A DNA stretch of 64,000 bases from Shewanella putrefaciens (GTDB lineage: Bacteria; Pseudomonadota; Gammaproteobacteria; Enterobacterales; Shewanellaceae), in assembly GCF_016406305.1 (NCBI RefSeq), contig NZ_CP066369.1:4048501-4112500 (forward strand), given 5' to 3'. Made by a program: the position numbers and the translations under genes. Below, piece after piece: positions 7,981 to 18,100 of the stretch; within the stretch, counting starts at the first letter, position 1; each line of letters opens with the position of its first letter. A model generated the notes under the pieces. It was not told the DNA's origin. It did not search any database and saw only the letters and a list, made by a program, of their open reading frames with translations.

Positions 7981-10392
7981 TTAAAACTCAAGATCTTGAT
8001 CGGCAACATCGATACCGAAGGGTGTCACAGTTAACTCGCCCGCCACCCGAACCAGATGGAAAAACTGCGGAATATTAAACCGCGCCTTAGAAGCATAATG
8101 TTCACCAAACACATAGTGATGGCTGACTTTATTCACTAGCTCAGTCATGTTCGATCCCGCCTGTACATAGTGGCTCAGGTGATTTTCCTCATCGAGAATA
8201 AACACATCTAAGTTATCCACCCTTTGACGTAGAAAATATTGGATAGATCCCTTAGCCGCATAATTCTGCACCACTTTAGGCATACTCGAAAAAGGATCAT
8301 CCCCCAATTCTGGCCGTGGCAGTTGCACTAAATGACTGCGGGATAACTGTTGGTAGAAAGATTTTGCATCGCTTAAATCTTGATACGCCATCCCCAGTGG
8401 GTTGAAGAAAATGCCATAGCGGGTGTGACTTATCTGCAGCGGCTGAACTAGAGTGCTCGATTGCTGCGCCTGCTGACATAAACGCATTGTTTGCATAAGC
8501 AGATTTTTTACCGCTAATTTAAGTTGGGGACGTAATTTTTGCGAGCAGCTGATCACATCCATATCGACGGGCAAAGTCGCACGCCTTAATCCTGGCGTGA
8601 CAAAGGCCAAGGCTTGTAATACCGCGGTTTCACCTTCAAAGCGATGACATTGCCACTCGCCCCAACTATTCAGGCATATCGCATCTAAGGCGCCGAGCAT
8701 ATTTTCCTTTTTACGCCCAAGGGAAAATACGTTCGCATTCATCATATCGACCATCATCTCCTGCCCGTGCCATTGGGTGGTGGGATCATTGTCTAGGTTC
8801 AGCACAAAGATCAGCTTTCTGAAATGCCAAGGTTGGCATAGGTCTCGTTTGGACACTCGCCAATCATGGTCAATAAAATTCAATAATCGCTTAGAGGCCT
8901 CGGTAAGGCGTTTCGACTGTACTTTGCCCCGCCCTAACTCATACCATTTAGTATCAGGGGTGGAAACACCATTTAAGCAAGCCCAAATCATTAATGCCGA
9001 AGGTGTTTTACCTTTGCATATGGCAGATTCACCCAATAAGTTCTGTGGCTTTGGTGCTTGTCTGTACAGGTAATATTGATTCTCACGGCTGCTTGAGACC
9101 ATAGTCAGTTCCGATTCGGCAACGGAACGACTCCAGAGTAAATTCAGCTTAGAGATTTGATCTTCATCTTGGGTAAAATAGGTGTGCAGTTTGCGGGTGA
9201 GCATCCCCAACTCTTCGACACGCAATCCCTCATTTAGCTCGTGGGTCGATGCAAATCGCAATAGCGTTTGGTAGCTCGCCAATAACAACTCATTCAATTG
9301 ATCGTTAAACCAATTGAGTTGGCCGCTATGCCAATGTTCACAGTCGTCTAAGGTGCGGATCAAACTCTCGGGCCATTGCCAATCCTGCACTAGCTTTTGT
9401 AATTTGGCGTAGCGCCAGTCTTTGCCCTGATCTGGCCGACTTAAAAAGACCCCGCATTTTAAATAAAAGCAGCGACGCGCGATCTCGAGCCGGCGGGTAT
9501 CATTTTGCTTTAACAGGTAGGCCTCAATGACTTCATAGATGGAGTAATAGGCATCATTCGCGGTTGAAAAGTCCCCCGCGAGCGTTTTTTGCCACAGGCG
9601 ATCGCAGAGCAATTGCGAATGGGGATATTCACTGGCATAGGCCTCGAGTAACAATACTTTGATCAAGGCCTTGTGTGGCTTATCAAGGCCTTTGTAGAGC
9701 AGCCATAACGAGGCGCCAAAATACTCACTTGCGGGTAATTCATGCACATTCCCCAGATACAAGAGATCAGGATTTAATTTAGCATCTGGCCACCAAGCAA
9801 TAGCTTTACCCGCCAAGCGAATTTGACTACGGTAAAACTCCTCCAGCAACAGCCAATGCTGCGCGCTACCACTGTGCTCGTGGGCCATGGAAGATTGGCA
9901 TCCATTACGCCCCTGACCGCCACTAAACTGCTGCGAATGAACTAAATAGAAGTTCACCTCAAACTGATATTCGGCAAACCATGCGGTTAATCTATTGGCT
10001 TTAGTGCGAATTAAGGCTAAATCCCTATCGCACAAATCGGCACTATATACCAACCAAACATCGACATCGCTCTTAGTATTCTGGCCAAAGCTGGCGGTAC
10101 TTCCCATGGCATAAACGCCTTCGAAGGCACACACATCAGGCTCTTGGGCCATAAAGGGCAACTTAACAACATCGCAGGCATGCGACTCGAGCACACCCGC
10201 TGAATATTCCTTAATACCACAGGGAGTATTGGGAGCATGATACCCGGGATACTGAATGCTGTTCTGGTGGATCAGGAAGGGAATTAAATGGAATAAATGC
10301 TTTTGTAACGGCGACAGCAAAGCCAAAGCTCGCGCGATGCGAACCTTATTAAGTCTTTCTGCAATATCAGGAAATAGGCCTTGCTGATCCAT
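7981..10392 (-). CDS. cyaA: Class I adenylate cyclase
   Basis: This protein of about 803 residues makes cAMP for CRP signalling. The N-terminal catalytic domain carries the class I signature MGSTASFGQNTKSDVDVW (about residues 95-112) with the catalytic aspartates; the C-terminal half is the regulatory region typical of enterobacterial CyaA. I start at the ATG at 10392 (MDQQGLFPD). A TTG four codons upstream is also possible, and E. coli cyaA uses TTG; neither has a strong ribosome-binding site. It is convergent with cyaY and divergent from hemC, and a CRP site in the shared intergenic region suggests feedback control. Confidence 0.94.
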   Translation of the reverse strand: MDQQGLFPDIAERLNKVRIARALALLSPLQKHLFHLIPFLIHQNSIQYPGYHAPNTPCGIKEYSAGVLESHACDVVKLPFMAQEPDVCAFEGVYAMGSTASFGQNTKSDVDVWLVYSADLCDRDLALIRTKANRLTAWFAEYQFEVNFYLVHSQQFSGGQGRNGCQSSMAHEHSGSAQHWLLLEEFYRSQIRLAGKAIAWWPDAKLNPDLLYLGNVHELPASEYFGASLWLLYKGLDKPHKALIKVLLLEAYASEYPHSQLLCDRLWQKTLAGDFSTANDAYYSIYEVIEAYLLKQNDTRRLEIARRCFYLKCGVFLSRPDQGKDWRYAKLQKLVQDWQWPESLIRTLDDCEHWHSGQLNWFNDQLNELLLASYQTLLRFASTHELNEGLRVEELGMLTRKLHTYFTQDEDQISKLNLLWSRSVAESELTMVSSSRENQYYLYRQAPKPQNLLGESAICKGKTPSALMIWACLNGVSTPDTKWYELGRGKVQSKRLTEASKRLLNFIDHDWRVSKRDLCQPWHFRKLIFVLNLDNDPTTQWHGQEMMVDMMNANVFSLGRKKENMLGALDAICLNSWGEWQCHRFEGETAVLQALAFVTPGLRRATLPVDMDVISCSQKLRPQLKLAVKNLLMQTMRLCQQAQQSSTLVQPLQISHTRYGIFFNPLGMAYQDLSDAKSFYQQLSRSHLVQLPRPELGDDPFSSMPKVVQNYAAKGSIQYFLRQRVDNLDVFILDEENHLSHYVQAGSNMTELVNKVSHHYVFGEHYASKARFNIPQFFHLVRVAGELTVTPFGIDVADQDLEF

Positions 10393-10462
10393 CCTAGAAC
10401 ACAACGCTTAAATACTTATGAGAAGTGTGCTCATGTTAACACTTTTACAAACCCAAGCAACC

Positions 10463-10484
10463 AAACGTGAAGTTCGTCACACTT
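10463..10484. promoter_or_regulatory. CRP-cAMP binding site between cyaA and hemC
   Basis: The core cgtga-N6-tcaca (10466-10481) matches 9 of 10 key bases of the CRP consensus TGTGA-N6-TCACA. It lies 71 bp before the cyaA ATG and 111 bp before hemC. In E. coli CRP represses cyaA, so autoregulation here is plausible; an effect on hemC is also possible. Confidence 0.75.
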
Positions 10485-10594
10485 TATGGCTATTTAGAAC
10501 ACAGCCAACTTCAAAGAATCGATAGAGCTTCCTTACATAAACGAATAGCCAATGTTAGCATTGGCGCAACTAAGATCTTTGATGGAAACTAGGC

Positions 10595-11527
10595 ATGTCT
10601 GAAAACCGCATACGTATCGCAACCCGCAAGAGTCCGCTGGCCATGTGGCAAGCTGAATTTGTTAAAGCCGAATTAGAACGCATTCACCCCGGTATTGTGG
10701 TGGAGCTATTGCCAATGAGCACTAAGGGCGACGTGATTTTAGATACGCCGCTAGCAAAAGTAGGCGGTAAAGGTTTGTTCGTCAAAGAACTTGAAGTCGC
10801 CATGCTAGAAGACCAGGCCGATATCGCAGTGCACTCCATGAAAGACGTGCCCGTCGACTTCCCTGAAGGCTTAGGCCTTGAGGTGATCTGCGAGCGTGAA
10901 GATCCCCGCGATGCCTTTGTATCGAATTTATATAAATCGATCAGCGAATTACCACTAGGCGCAACCGTGGGCACCTCGAGCCTACGTCGTCAATGCCAAC
11001 TGCGCGCATCACGCCCTGACCTCATTATCAAAGATCTACGCGGCAACGTAGGCACACGTTTAGCTAAGCTTGATAACGGCGAATACGATGCCATTATTCT
11101 TGCCGCAGCCGGCTTAATCCGCCTGAAATTATCTGAGCGTATCGCCAGCTTTATTTCGGCCGAAGAATCCTTACCCGCTAACGGCCAAGGCGCTGTGGGT
11201 ATCGAATGTCGCACTAACGATGAACGCGTTAAAGCGCTACTGGCACCATTAGAGCATTTAGAAACGCGCTACCGTGTGATTGCCGAGCGTGCGATGAACA
11301 CTCGCCTCGAAGGCGGCTGCCAAGTACCCATTGGCGCCTTTGCCGAAATCGATGGTGACGAGATGACCCTACGCGGCCTAGTCGGTAACCCCGATGGCAG
11401 CGAAATCATCGAAGGCGTGATCACAGGTCCTAAGACCGAAGCCACGCAATTAGGCGTTGCCCTTGCAGAAGAGTTACTGAGCAAAGGTGCAAAAGGCATT
11501 CTCGACGCTGTTTACGCTAAAGCCTAA
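10595..11527 (+). CDS. hemC: Porphobilinogen deaminase (hydroxymethylbilane synthase)
   Basis: This 310-residue enzyme condenses four porphobilinogens into hydroxymethylbilane in tetrapyrrole synthesis. It has N-terminal [14 protein letters not shown], then [14 protein letters not shown] and HSMKDVP. The dipyrromethane cofactor-binding cysteine is C242 ([11 protein letters not shown]), the same number as in E. coli. It is the first gene of hemC-hemD-hemX-hemY and is divergent from cyaA, the usual gammaproteobacterial arrangement. Confidence 0.98.
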   Translation: MSENRIRIATRKSPLAMWQAEFVKAELERIHPGIVVELLPMSTKGDVILDTPLAKVGGKGLFVKELEVAMLEDQADIAVHSMKDVPVDFPEGLGLEVICEREDPRDAFVSNLYKSISELPLGATVGTSSLRRQCQLRASRPDLIIKDLRGNVGTRLAKLDNGEYDAIILAAAGLIRLKLSERIASFISAEESLPANGQGAVGIECRTNDERVKALLAPLEHLETRYRVIAERAMNTRLEGGCQVPIGAFAEIDGDEMTLRGLVGNPDGSEIIEGVITGPKTEATQLGVALAEELLSKGAKGILDAVYAKA

Positions 11528-11531
11528 GTCA

Positions 11532-12272
11532 ATGAAAGTCTTACTGACGCGCCCCGAGGGGCGCAATCAGTCCATGGTCGATGCCTTGAATGAGCGAGGC
11601 ATTAGCCATTGGGTCACCCCTCTGCTGTGTGTCGAAGCTACGCCACCCATAACAAGCGATACCCCACATCCCTTGGCACAGGCCGATATGATTATCTGCA
11701 TCAGCGCCAATGCGGTGACTTTTGCTGATAACGCCTTAACAGCCGCGAATTCTCCAATCAAAGGCTGGCCACAAATTCCATACTTCGCCGTTGGGCATGC
11801 GACTTGGGAAGCATTAAATCAGCTCGGCATTGAAGCCCTCGAAGCTCCTGATGATTGCCAGCAGACCGAAGGTCTACTCACACTCGCGCCGCTGCAAGAT
11901 ATTAAAGCTAAGCAGATTACTATCATACGTGGCGTAGGTGGCCGTGAAGCGCTTGCCGAACAACTGGCAGAGCGCGGTGCAGATGTGCGCTATTGGGAAG
12001 TGTATCAACGGGCCTGCCCACCGCTCGATGGACAACACTTAGTACAACAATGGCAAGCCTTCGGGATTGATACTATTGTGGTGACCAGTGGTGAAGTGCT
12101 GGATAACCTGATTAATCTAGTGCCAAAAGAGTTATTTGCATGGCTGCGCTCATGTCATATCATAGTCCCAAGTAACCGAGTAGAAGCTCAAGCTCACGCC
12201 TTTGGTATAACCCAAGTCACCAATGCCAATGCCGCCAACAGCAAAGCCGTGCTAAACGCCCTTAAACTCTAA
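11532..12272 (+). CDS. hemD: Uroporphyrinogen-III synthase
   Basis: This 246-residue enzyme cyclises hydroxymethylbilane to uroporphyrinogen III. The sequence is divergent, as is normal for HemD, but shows MKVLLTRPEG at the N-terminus, a central IIRGVGGREALAEQL and a late TSGEVLDNL. I start at the ATG at 11532, four bases after the hemC stop, because MKVLLTRP is the conserved N-terminus; the frame extends 15 codons upstream into hemC. It is part of the hem operon. Confidence 0.92.
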   Translation: MKVLLTRPEGRNQSMVDALNERGISHWVTPLLCVEATPPITSDTPHPLAQADMIICISANAVTFADNALTAANSPIKGWPQIPYFAVGHATWEALNQLGIEALEAPDDCQQTEGLLTLAPLQDIKAKQITIIRGVGGREALAEQLAERGADVRYWEVYQRACPPLDGQHLVQQWQAFGIDTIVVTSGEVLDNLINLVPKELFAWLRSCHIIVPSNRVEAQAHAFGITQVTNANAANSKAVLNALKL

Positions 12273-12332
12273 GCGCTATTTAGCCCGATTTTACTCGAAT
12301 TTCGGCAGTAGCATGTTTTCAAGGACTGTTAA

Positions 12333-13514
12333 ATGGATAACAACAAGCACGACGCAAAGAGCCCAGAATCACAGGCCATTTCTATTATAGCGTCACCGGA
12401 AACGACCGATGACACGTCCACAACTCCAGCGTCATCCACCGAACCCAAAACAGCTAAAGCCACACAATCAACCGCACCGAGTCCAACGTCAGCCGCCAAG
12501 AGAAGCTCGTGGGCGATTCGCTTTGGGGTGTTATTAGCGCTCGGTTTAACCGTTTGCACCCTTGGTGGCGGTTTTATGCTGTACCAACAGCTACAACAAC
12601 AACTGCTCGTTCAGGATGCGAAAAATATTGCCCTGCAGGATCAATTACAACAAGCATTATTGCAGCCAAATCAACGTATTGGCCAGCTTGAACAGCAGCA
12701 GCTGAACGATGCCAAAACTTTCCAAGAATTAGCAAAGCTGGCCGAAGACCAAAACCAGCTGCAGGATAGACTCAATAAACTCGCCCAGCGCAGCCCAACC
12801 CATTGGATGGCCTCAGAAGCCGAATATCTAGTGAATATGGCGGGCCGTAAACTTTGGTTAGAGAAAGATCCCCGCACCGCCACCGATCTATTAAAGTCCG
12901 CGGATGAAACCATTGCCGCGATGAACAATCCCGCTTTGCTGCCTATTCGTAAGGCGTTAGCGAAAGATATTGCTGCCACGGCCAGCATTAAAACCACGGA
13001 TATTGATGGCAGTGTATTAGCCCTCGATGCCTTAATTGAGCAACTCGATAAATTGCCGCTTAATCGCGCCGATGCAGCAGCCGATACCCCTGAAGATACA
13101 AACATTACTGGCGATTTAAATGACTGGCAGAGCAACTTAGGCAAGACGTGGAAAGCGTTAACCCAAGATTTTATTACCATACGCCACAGAACCGCCGATG
13201 CCCCCGCATTACTCGCACCGGAACAGCAATGGTATTTGGTGGAAAATATTCGTCATAAACTGCTGCAATCCCAACTTGCGTTATATCGCTATGACAGAGC
13301 GGCCTATCACCAATCGTTGATGATGGCACGCAAATGGATCCAAACCTACTTCGATACTCAGGACCATAAAACGGTCGAAGCCATCGCCGAAATCGATAAG
13401 CTAGCCACAGTTGTGCTCGACCCTATTACCCTGAAATCCTTTGCCGCTAAACCTCTGCTATTACAGCTAACCAGCTATGGTGAGTTGACATCATCAGAGG
13501 ATGCGCCACTATGA
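12333..13514 (+). CDS. hemX: HemX family protein
   Basis: This 393-residue inner-membrane protein has a cytoplasmic, low-complexity S/T/A-rich N-terminus (about residues 1-52), one transmembrane helix (about 55-77), then a Q-rich coiled coil (about 78-145) and a helical periplasmic domain. HemX is often annotated as a uroporphyrinogen-III methyltransferase, but no SAM-methyltransferase motifs are visible, so that enzymatic name is not supported. It overlaps hemY by 4 bp. Confidence 0.88.
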   Translation: MDNNKHDAKSPESQAISIIASPETTDDTSTTPASSTEPKTAKATQSTAPSPTSAAKRSSWAIRFGVLLALGLTVCTLGGGFMLYQQLQQQLLVQDAKNIALQDQLQQALLQPNQRIGQLEQQQLNDAKTFQELAKLAEDQNQLQDRLNKLAQRSPTHWMASEAEYLVNMAGRKLWLEKDPRTATDLLKSADETIAAMNNPALLPIRKALAKDIAATASIKTTDIDGSVLALDALIEQLDKLPLNRADAAADTPEDTNITGDLNDWQSNLGKTWKALTQDFITIRHRTADAPALLAPEQQWYLVENIRHKLLQSQLALYRYDRAAYHQSLMMARKWIQTYFDTQDHKTVEAIAEIDKLATVVLDPITLKSFAAKPLLLQLTSYGELTSSEDAPL

Positions 13515-14677
13515 TCAAGATATTAATTTTCTTAGGAATTGTGCTAATAGGGCTCTGTATCAGCCCTTGGCTGGTTGGCAATACTGGTTATGTGTATATT
13601 GCGGCGGGTGATTATCAGATAGAGACCAGTTTAGTCTTTGGGATCATAGCTTTAATTGTATTTTATGCCGTGTTTCAGGTGCTCGAATGGCTCGTGATTA
13701 GCGCCATTAATCTGATGCTGCGCAGCCGTTTTATCCCTTACCATTGGCGCCGCCGCTCAGCCAAAAAACATACCTTAATGGGTGCGCTCGCTCTGGCTGA
13801 AGAAGATTGGCCAGCAGCAGAACGCGCTATGATAAAAGGCGCAGATAACGGTGAACTCCCCGCCGTTAACTTACTGGCGGCGGCCCGCGCTGCCCAGTAT
13901 CAAAATAAAATAGCCGAGCGTGATCAATACCTTGACCGTGCAGCTACGCAACCCCTTGCCGCAAATGCCGTCGCAACGACCCGCACTCGATACCTCTTAA
14001 AACAAGGGGAATTAACCCTAGCACGCGCCGAGTTGGATAAATTAGCCCCGACAAGTAAGAGCAAGGCTCCGGTGCTCAAACTCGCCCTAGAGTTATATCG
14101 AGCCCAAGAGGATTGGGATGCACTTAAGCTATTGTTGCCTATTTTAAAGAAGCGCCAAATCCTCAATGATAGCCAGTTAAATGAACTCGAATTAGCAACG
14201 AACAGTGCCCTACTCAAAGCCGCTTCTATCAAAGGTGAAGAAGCCTTAGAACAGTGCTGGCAATGGTTATCGCGCAGCGAACGCAATCAGTCTGAGTATC
14301 TGGCGATTTATGCCATAGGTTTGTGCCGTTTTAATCACAAAGATCAAGCGCTGAAACTGCTCTCCAAGAAGTTGCGAACGTCTCCCGAATCAGCACTTTT
14401 ACAAGTCATCCCCGAGATAGTGACAGCCCAAGATATTGAAATTCGAAAACAGTTACTGAAACATGAAGTGACCCACGAAAATAATGCTGACTACCAGATG
14501 TGTCTCGCCAAGCTATATCAGCAAACGCGAGATATGAAAGAAGCCAAAACCTGCTGGCAAAATGTGTGTCGGCTCGAGCCCACAAAGGCCTCTTGGTTAG
14601 CACTAGCTCGTATTCAAGAGCAACTAGGCGAACAAGGTCACGCTAATCAAAGTTATCGCCAAGCGGTTAATGTGTAG
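13511..14677 (+). CDS. hemY: HemY protein (TPR-containing membrane protein)
   Basis: This 388-residue protein has two N-terminal transmembrane helices (about residues 3-19 and 41-69) followed by TPR-like helical repeats; the last is WLALARIQEQLGEQGHANQSYRQAV. The gammaproteobacterial HemY family is always found after hemX and is distinct from Bacillus HemY, the protoporphyrinogen oxidase. Its start overlaps the hemX stop (ATGA). The exact role in haem synthesis is unknown. Confidence 0.9.
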   Translation: MIKILIFLGIVLIGLCISPWLVGNTGYVYIAAGDYQIETSLVFGIIALIVFYAVFQVLEWLVISAINLMLRSRFIPYHWRRRSAKKHTLMGALALAEEDWPAAERAMIKGADNGELPAVNLLAAARAAQYQNKIAERDQYLDRAATQPLAANAVATTRTRYLLKQGELTLARAELDKLAPTSKSKAPVLKLALELYRAQEDWDALKLLLPILKKRQILNDSQLNELELATNSALLKAASIKGEEALEQCWQWLSRSERNQSEYLAIYAIGLCRFNHKDQALKLLSKKLRTSPESALLQVIPEIVTAQDIEIRKQLLKHEVTHENNADYQMCLAKLYQQTRDMKEAKTCWQNVCRLEPTKASWLALARIQEQLGEQGHANQSYRQAVNV

Positions 14678-14720
14678 CTCTATACAATCAGGCCAACTAT
14701 ACAATCAGCCATCAATATAG

Positions 14721-14752
14721 ACGCCGTAGTTTGCATAAGCAGATTACGGCGT
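14721..14752 (+). terminator. Hairpin after hemY
   Basis: Arms acgccgta and tacggcgt (8 bp) with a 16-nt loop that can pair further (ttgc/gcag) lie 44 bp after hemY. A long T-tract is absent. It is the likely end of the hem operon. Confidence 0.5.
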
Positions 14753-15131
14753 TTCGCCATAACATCACTCGTAAACGATTGACTCATCCAGTGTGGGCTC
14801 CTCCTCACCCACAATTTTTTACCTCTCACTAAAGTTTTTATCTAGGCTCCAAGATTATTTTGTTATAAATATGTTTCTATATAGAGTTGATATACACTAA
14901 ATAGAGTTAGTTTTATTTATTAAGGCACTACATCTAGTTAGCCCTCAAAAAAATGTCAGTTTTACGTACTGCACCCCATAAAATCCAGTCATAGCAAGCT
15001 ATACAGGCGCGTCAAAAAATTGACTTACCACGCTTCACCAGCTAAAATTTCACCACTTGTATCACAATTCAACATTTTTGTTGTTTTTGTGCGTCTTCGG
15101 ATTAACACAGTTGAGCTGTTGGGAGCTTATT
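14753..15131 (+). other. AT-rich leader upstream of the adhesin operon
   Basis: There is no credible gene between hemY and the adhesin start (454 bp in all). The section 14850-14930 is strongly AT-rich with several tata-like hexamers, and presumably holds the operon promoter and sites for regulators. I could not place a convincing -35/-10 pair or a known operator. The frame of the adhesin is open back to 15057, but those codons lack a suitable ribosome-binding site. Confidence 0.5.
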
Positions 15132-18100
15132 ATGGGATCGGTCATTACATCAAAAAAAGGTATGCTCAAGCTTGTTAAAGGGCAAATCAGCGTCGAAGTT
15201 AATGGTACAAATCAACCCGCTAAGGATGGCGAACTACTCCCGAAAGGTGCAGTTCTCCATATTGGGGAAAACGCGACATACGAGATCACCTTCGATGATG
15301 GCACTAAGCTATCTAATGAGGTAGCCCCGAACGCAACCGCCGCAGCCGCCCCCAACACGGCCAGTGAAGCAGCCTTAGATGAAATCCAAGCATTACAAGA
15401 TCTTATAGCATCTGGTGAAGATCCAACCCAGAACTTGCCCGAGACCGCAGCCGGTAATGCCCCAGGCAGTGATGGTAACTCCGGTTACGTGTCACTGGCC
15501 CGTGATGGTTCAGAAGCACTCGCCACTGCAGGTTATTCCACCGCAGGTCAACCATTGGCTGATGCCGCCACACCGACGCCAGAACAAACAATAGCAACTG
15601 ACTCACCTTCTCTATTAGTTAATGATACAAACACTGTCGCGGAAGACTCCGTTGCCACAGGTAATGTGCTTACTAACGACAGCGACATCGATACCCTACT
15701 GACGGTGGTAAGTTTTGAGATCGATGGCACCTCCTTTGCCGCAGGCACTCAAGTAACCTTAGACGGCGGTATTCTTGTCCTCAATGCCGATGGTTCTTAC
15801 ACCTTCACCCCTAATGAAAACTGGAATGGCCAAGTCCCGGTCATCACCTACACAACCAACACAGGCTCAACCGCCACGTTAACGATTGAAGTCACCCCGG
15901 TTGATGATCCGTCTGTATTGGTTAACGACACCAATACCGTGGCAGAAGATACCGTCGCAACCGGCAACGTGCTAGACAATGACAGCGATATCGACAGCAG
16001 CCTTTCCGTTGTCAGCTTCACCGTGAACGGCAATACCTTTACCGCAGGCACCACAGTTGAACTCGAAGGCGGCAGCTTAATTCTTAATGCCGATGGCTCT
16101 TACACCTTCACCCCTAATGAAAACTGGAATGGTCAAGTCCCGGTCATCACTTACACAACCAACACAGGCTCAACCGCCACGTTAACGATTGAAGTTACCC
16201 CAGTTGATGATCCTTCTGTGTTGGTTAACGATACCAATACCGTGGCAGAAGATACCGTCGCCACCGGCAACGTGCTCGACAATGACAGCGATATCGACAG
16301 CAGCCTTTCCGTTGTCAGCTTCACCGTAAACGGTAATACCTTTACCGCAGGCACCACAGTTGAACTCGAAGGCGGCAGCTTAATTCTTAATGCCGATGGT
16401 TCTTACACCTTCACCCCTAATGAAAACTGGAATGGCCAAGTCCCGGTCATCACCTACACGACCAACACTGGCTCAACCGCCACGTTAACGATTGAAGTTA
16501 CCCCGGTTGATGATCCATCTGTATTGGTTAACGATAGCAATACCGTGGCAGAAGATACCGTCGCCACAGGCAACGTGCTCGACAATGACAGCGATATCGA
16601 CAGCAGCCTTTCCGTTGTCAGCTTCACCGTGAACGGCAATACCTTTACCGCAGGCACCACAGTTGAACTCGAAGGCGGCAGCTTAATTCTTAATGCCGAT
16701 GGCTCTTACACCTTCACCCCTAATGAAAACTGGAATGGTCAAGTCCCGGTCATCACTTACACAACCAACACAGGCTCAACCGCCACGTTAACGATTGAAG
16801 TTACCCCAGTTGATGATCCTTCTGTGTTGGTTAACGATACCAATACCGTGGCAGAAGATACCGTCGCCACCGGCAACGTGCTCGACAATGACAGCGATAT
16901 CGACAGCAGCCTTTCCGTTGTCAGCTTCACCGTAAACGGTAATACCTTTACCGCAGGCACCACAGTTGAACTCGAAGGCGGCAGCTTAATTCTTAATGCC
17001 GATGGTTCTTACACCTTCACCCCTAATGAAAACTGGAATGGCCAAGTCCCGGTCATCACCTACACGACCAACACTGGCTCAACCGCCACGTTAACGATTG
17101 AAGTTACCCCGGTTGATGATCCATCTGTATTGGTTAACGATAGCAATACCGTGGCAGAAGATACCGTCGCCACAGGCAACGTGCTCGACAATGACAGCGA
17201 TATCGACAGCAGCCTTTCCGTTGTCAGCTTCACCGTGAACGGCAATACCTTTACCGCAGGCACCACAGTTGAACTCGAAGGCGGCAGCTTAATTCTTAAT
17301 GCCGATGGCTCTTACACCTTCACCCCTAATGAAAACTGGAATGGCCAAGTCCCGGTCATCACCTACACAACCAACACAGGATCAACCGCCACGTTAACGA
17401 TTGAAGTTACCCCGGTTGATGATCCGTCTGTATTGGTTAACGACACCAATACCGTGGCAGAAGATACCGTCGCTACCGGCAATGTACTCGACAATGACAG
17501 CGATATCGACAGCAGCCTTTCCGTTGTCAGCTTCACCGTGAATGGCAATACTTTTACCGCAGGCACCACAGTTGAACTCGAAGGCGGTAGCTTAATTCTT
17601 AATGCCGATGGCTCTTACACCTTCACCCCTAATGAAAACTGGAATGGCCAAGTCCCTGTCATCACCTACACCACCAACACAGGCTCAACCGCCACGTTAA
17701 CGATTGAAGTCACCCCAGAGAACGATGACTTCACCGATAACGATGAAGTGGTGTCGATTGCCGAAGACAGTGGCGAGAAGACCGGTAACGTGATTGATGG
17801 CAGCAGTGTCGATGGCCCGTTAACCGTCCAAAGCTTCAGCATCGCTGGCGTGGCCGGTCCCTTCGTGCTCGGCCAAGCCGTGGCTATCGTCGGTGTCGGC
17901 AGCTTCACCTTAAACAGTGATGGCGTGTATACCTTTACCCCTGTGGCCAACTACTTTGGCCCCGTGCCCGTCATTACCTACATCTTGACCGACGGCTCTG
18001 GCAGCAATGACACCTCGACCCTGACCCTCGATGTCACCCCTGTGAACGATAACTTCACCGACGACAACGAAGAGCGCAGCATTGTCGAAGACAGCCCCGA

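Noticed and set aside
12329..12691. Small open frames on both strands over the start of hemX
   Set aside because: They overlap the low-complexity N-terminus of hemX in other frames and have no supporting features.
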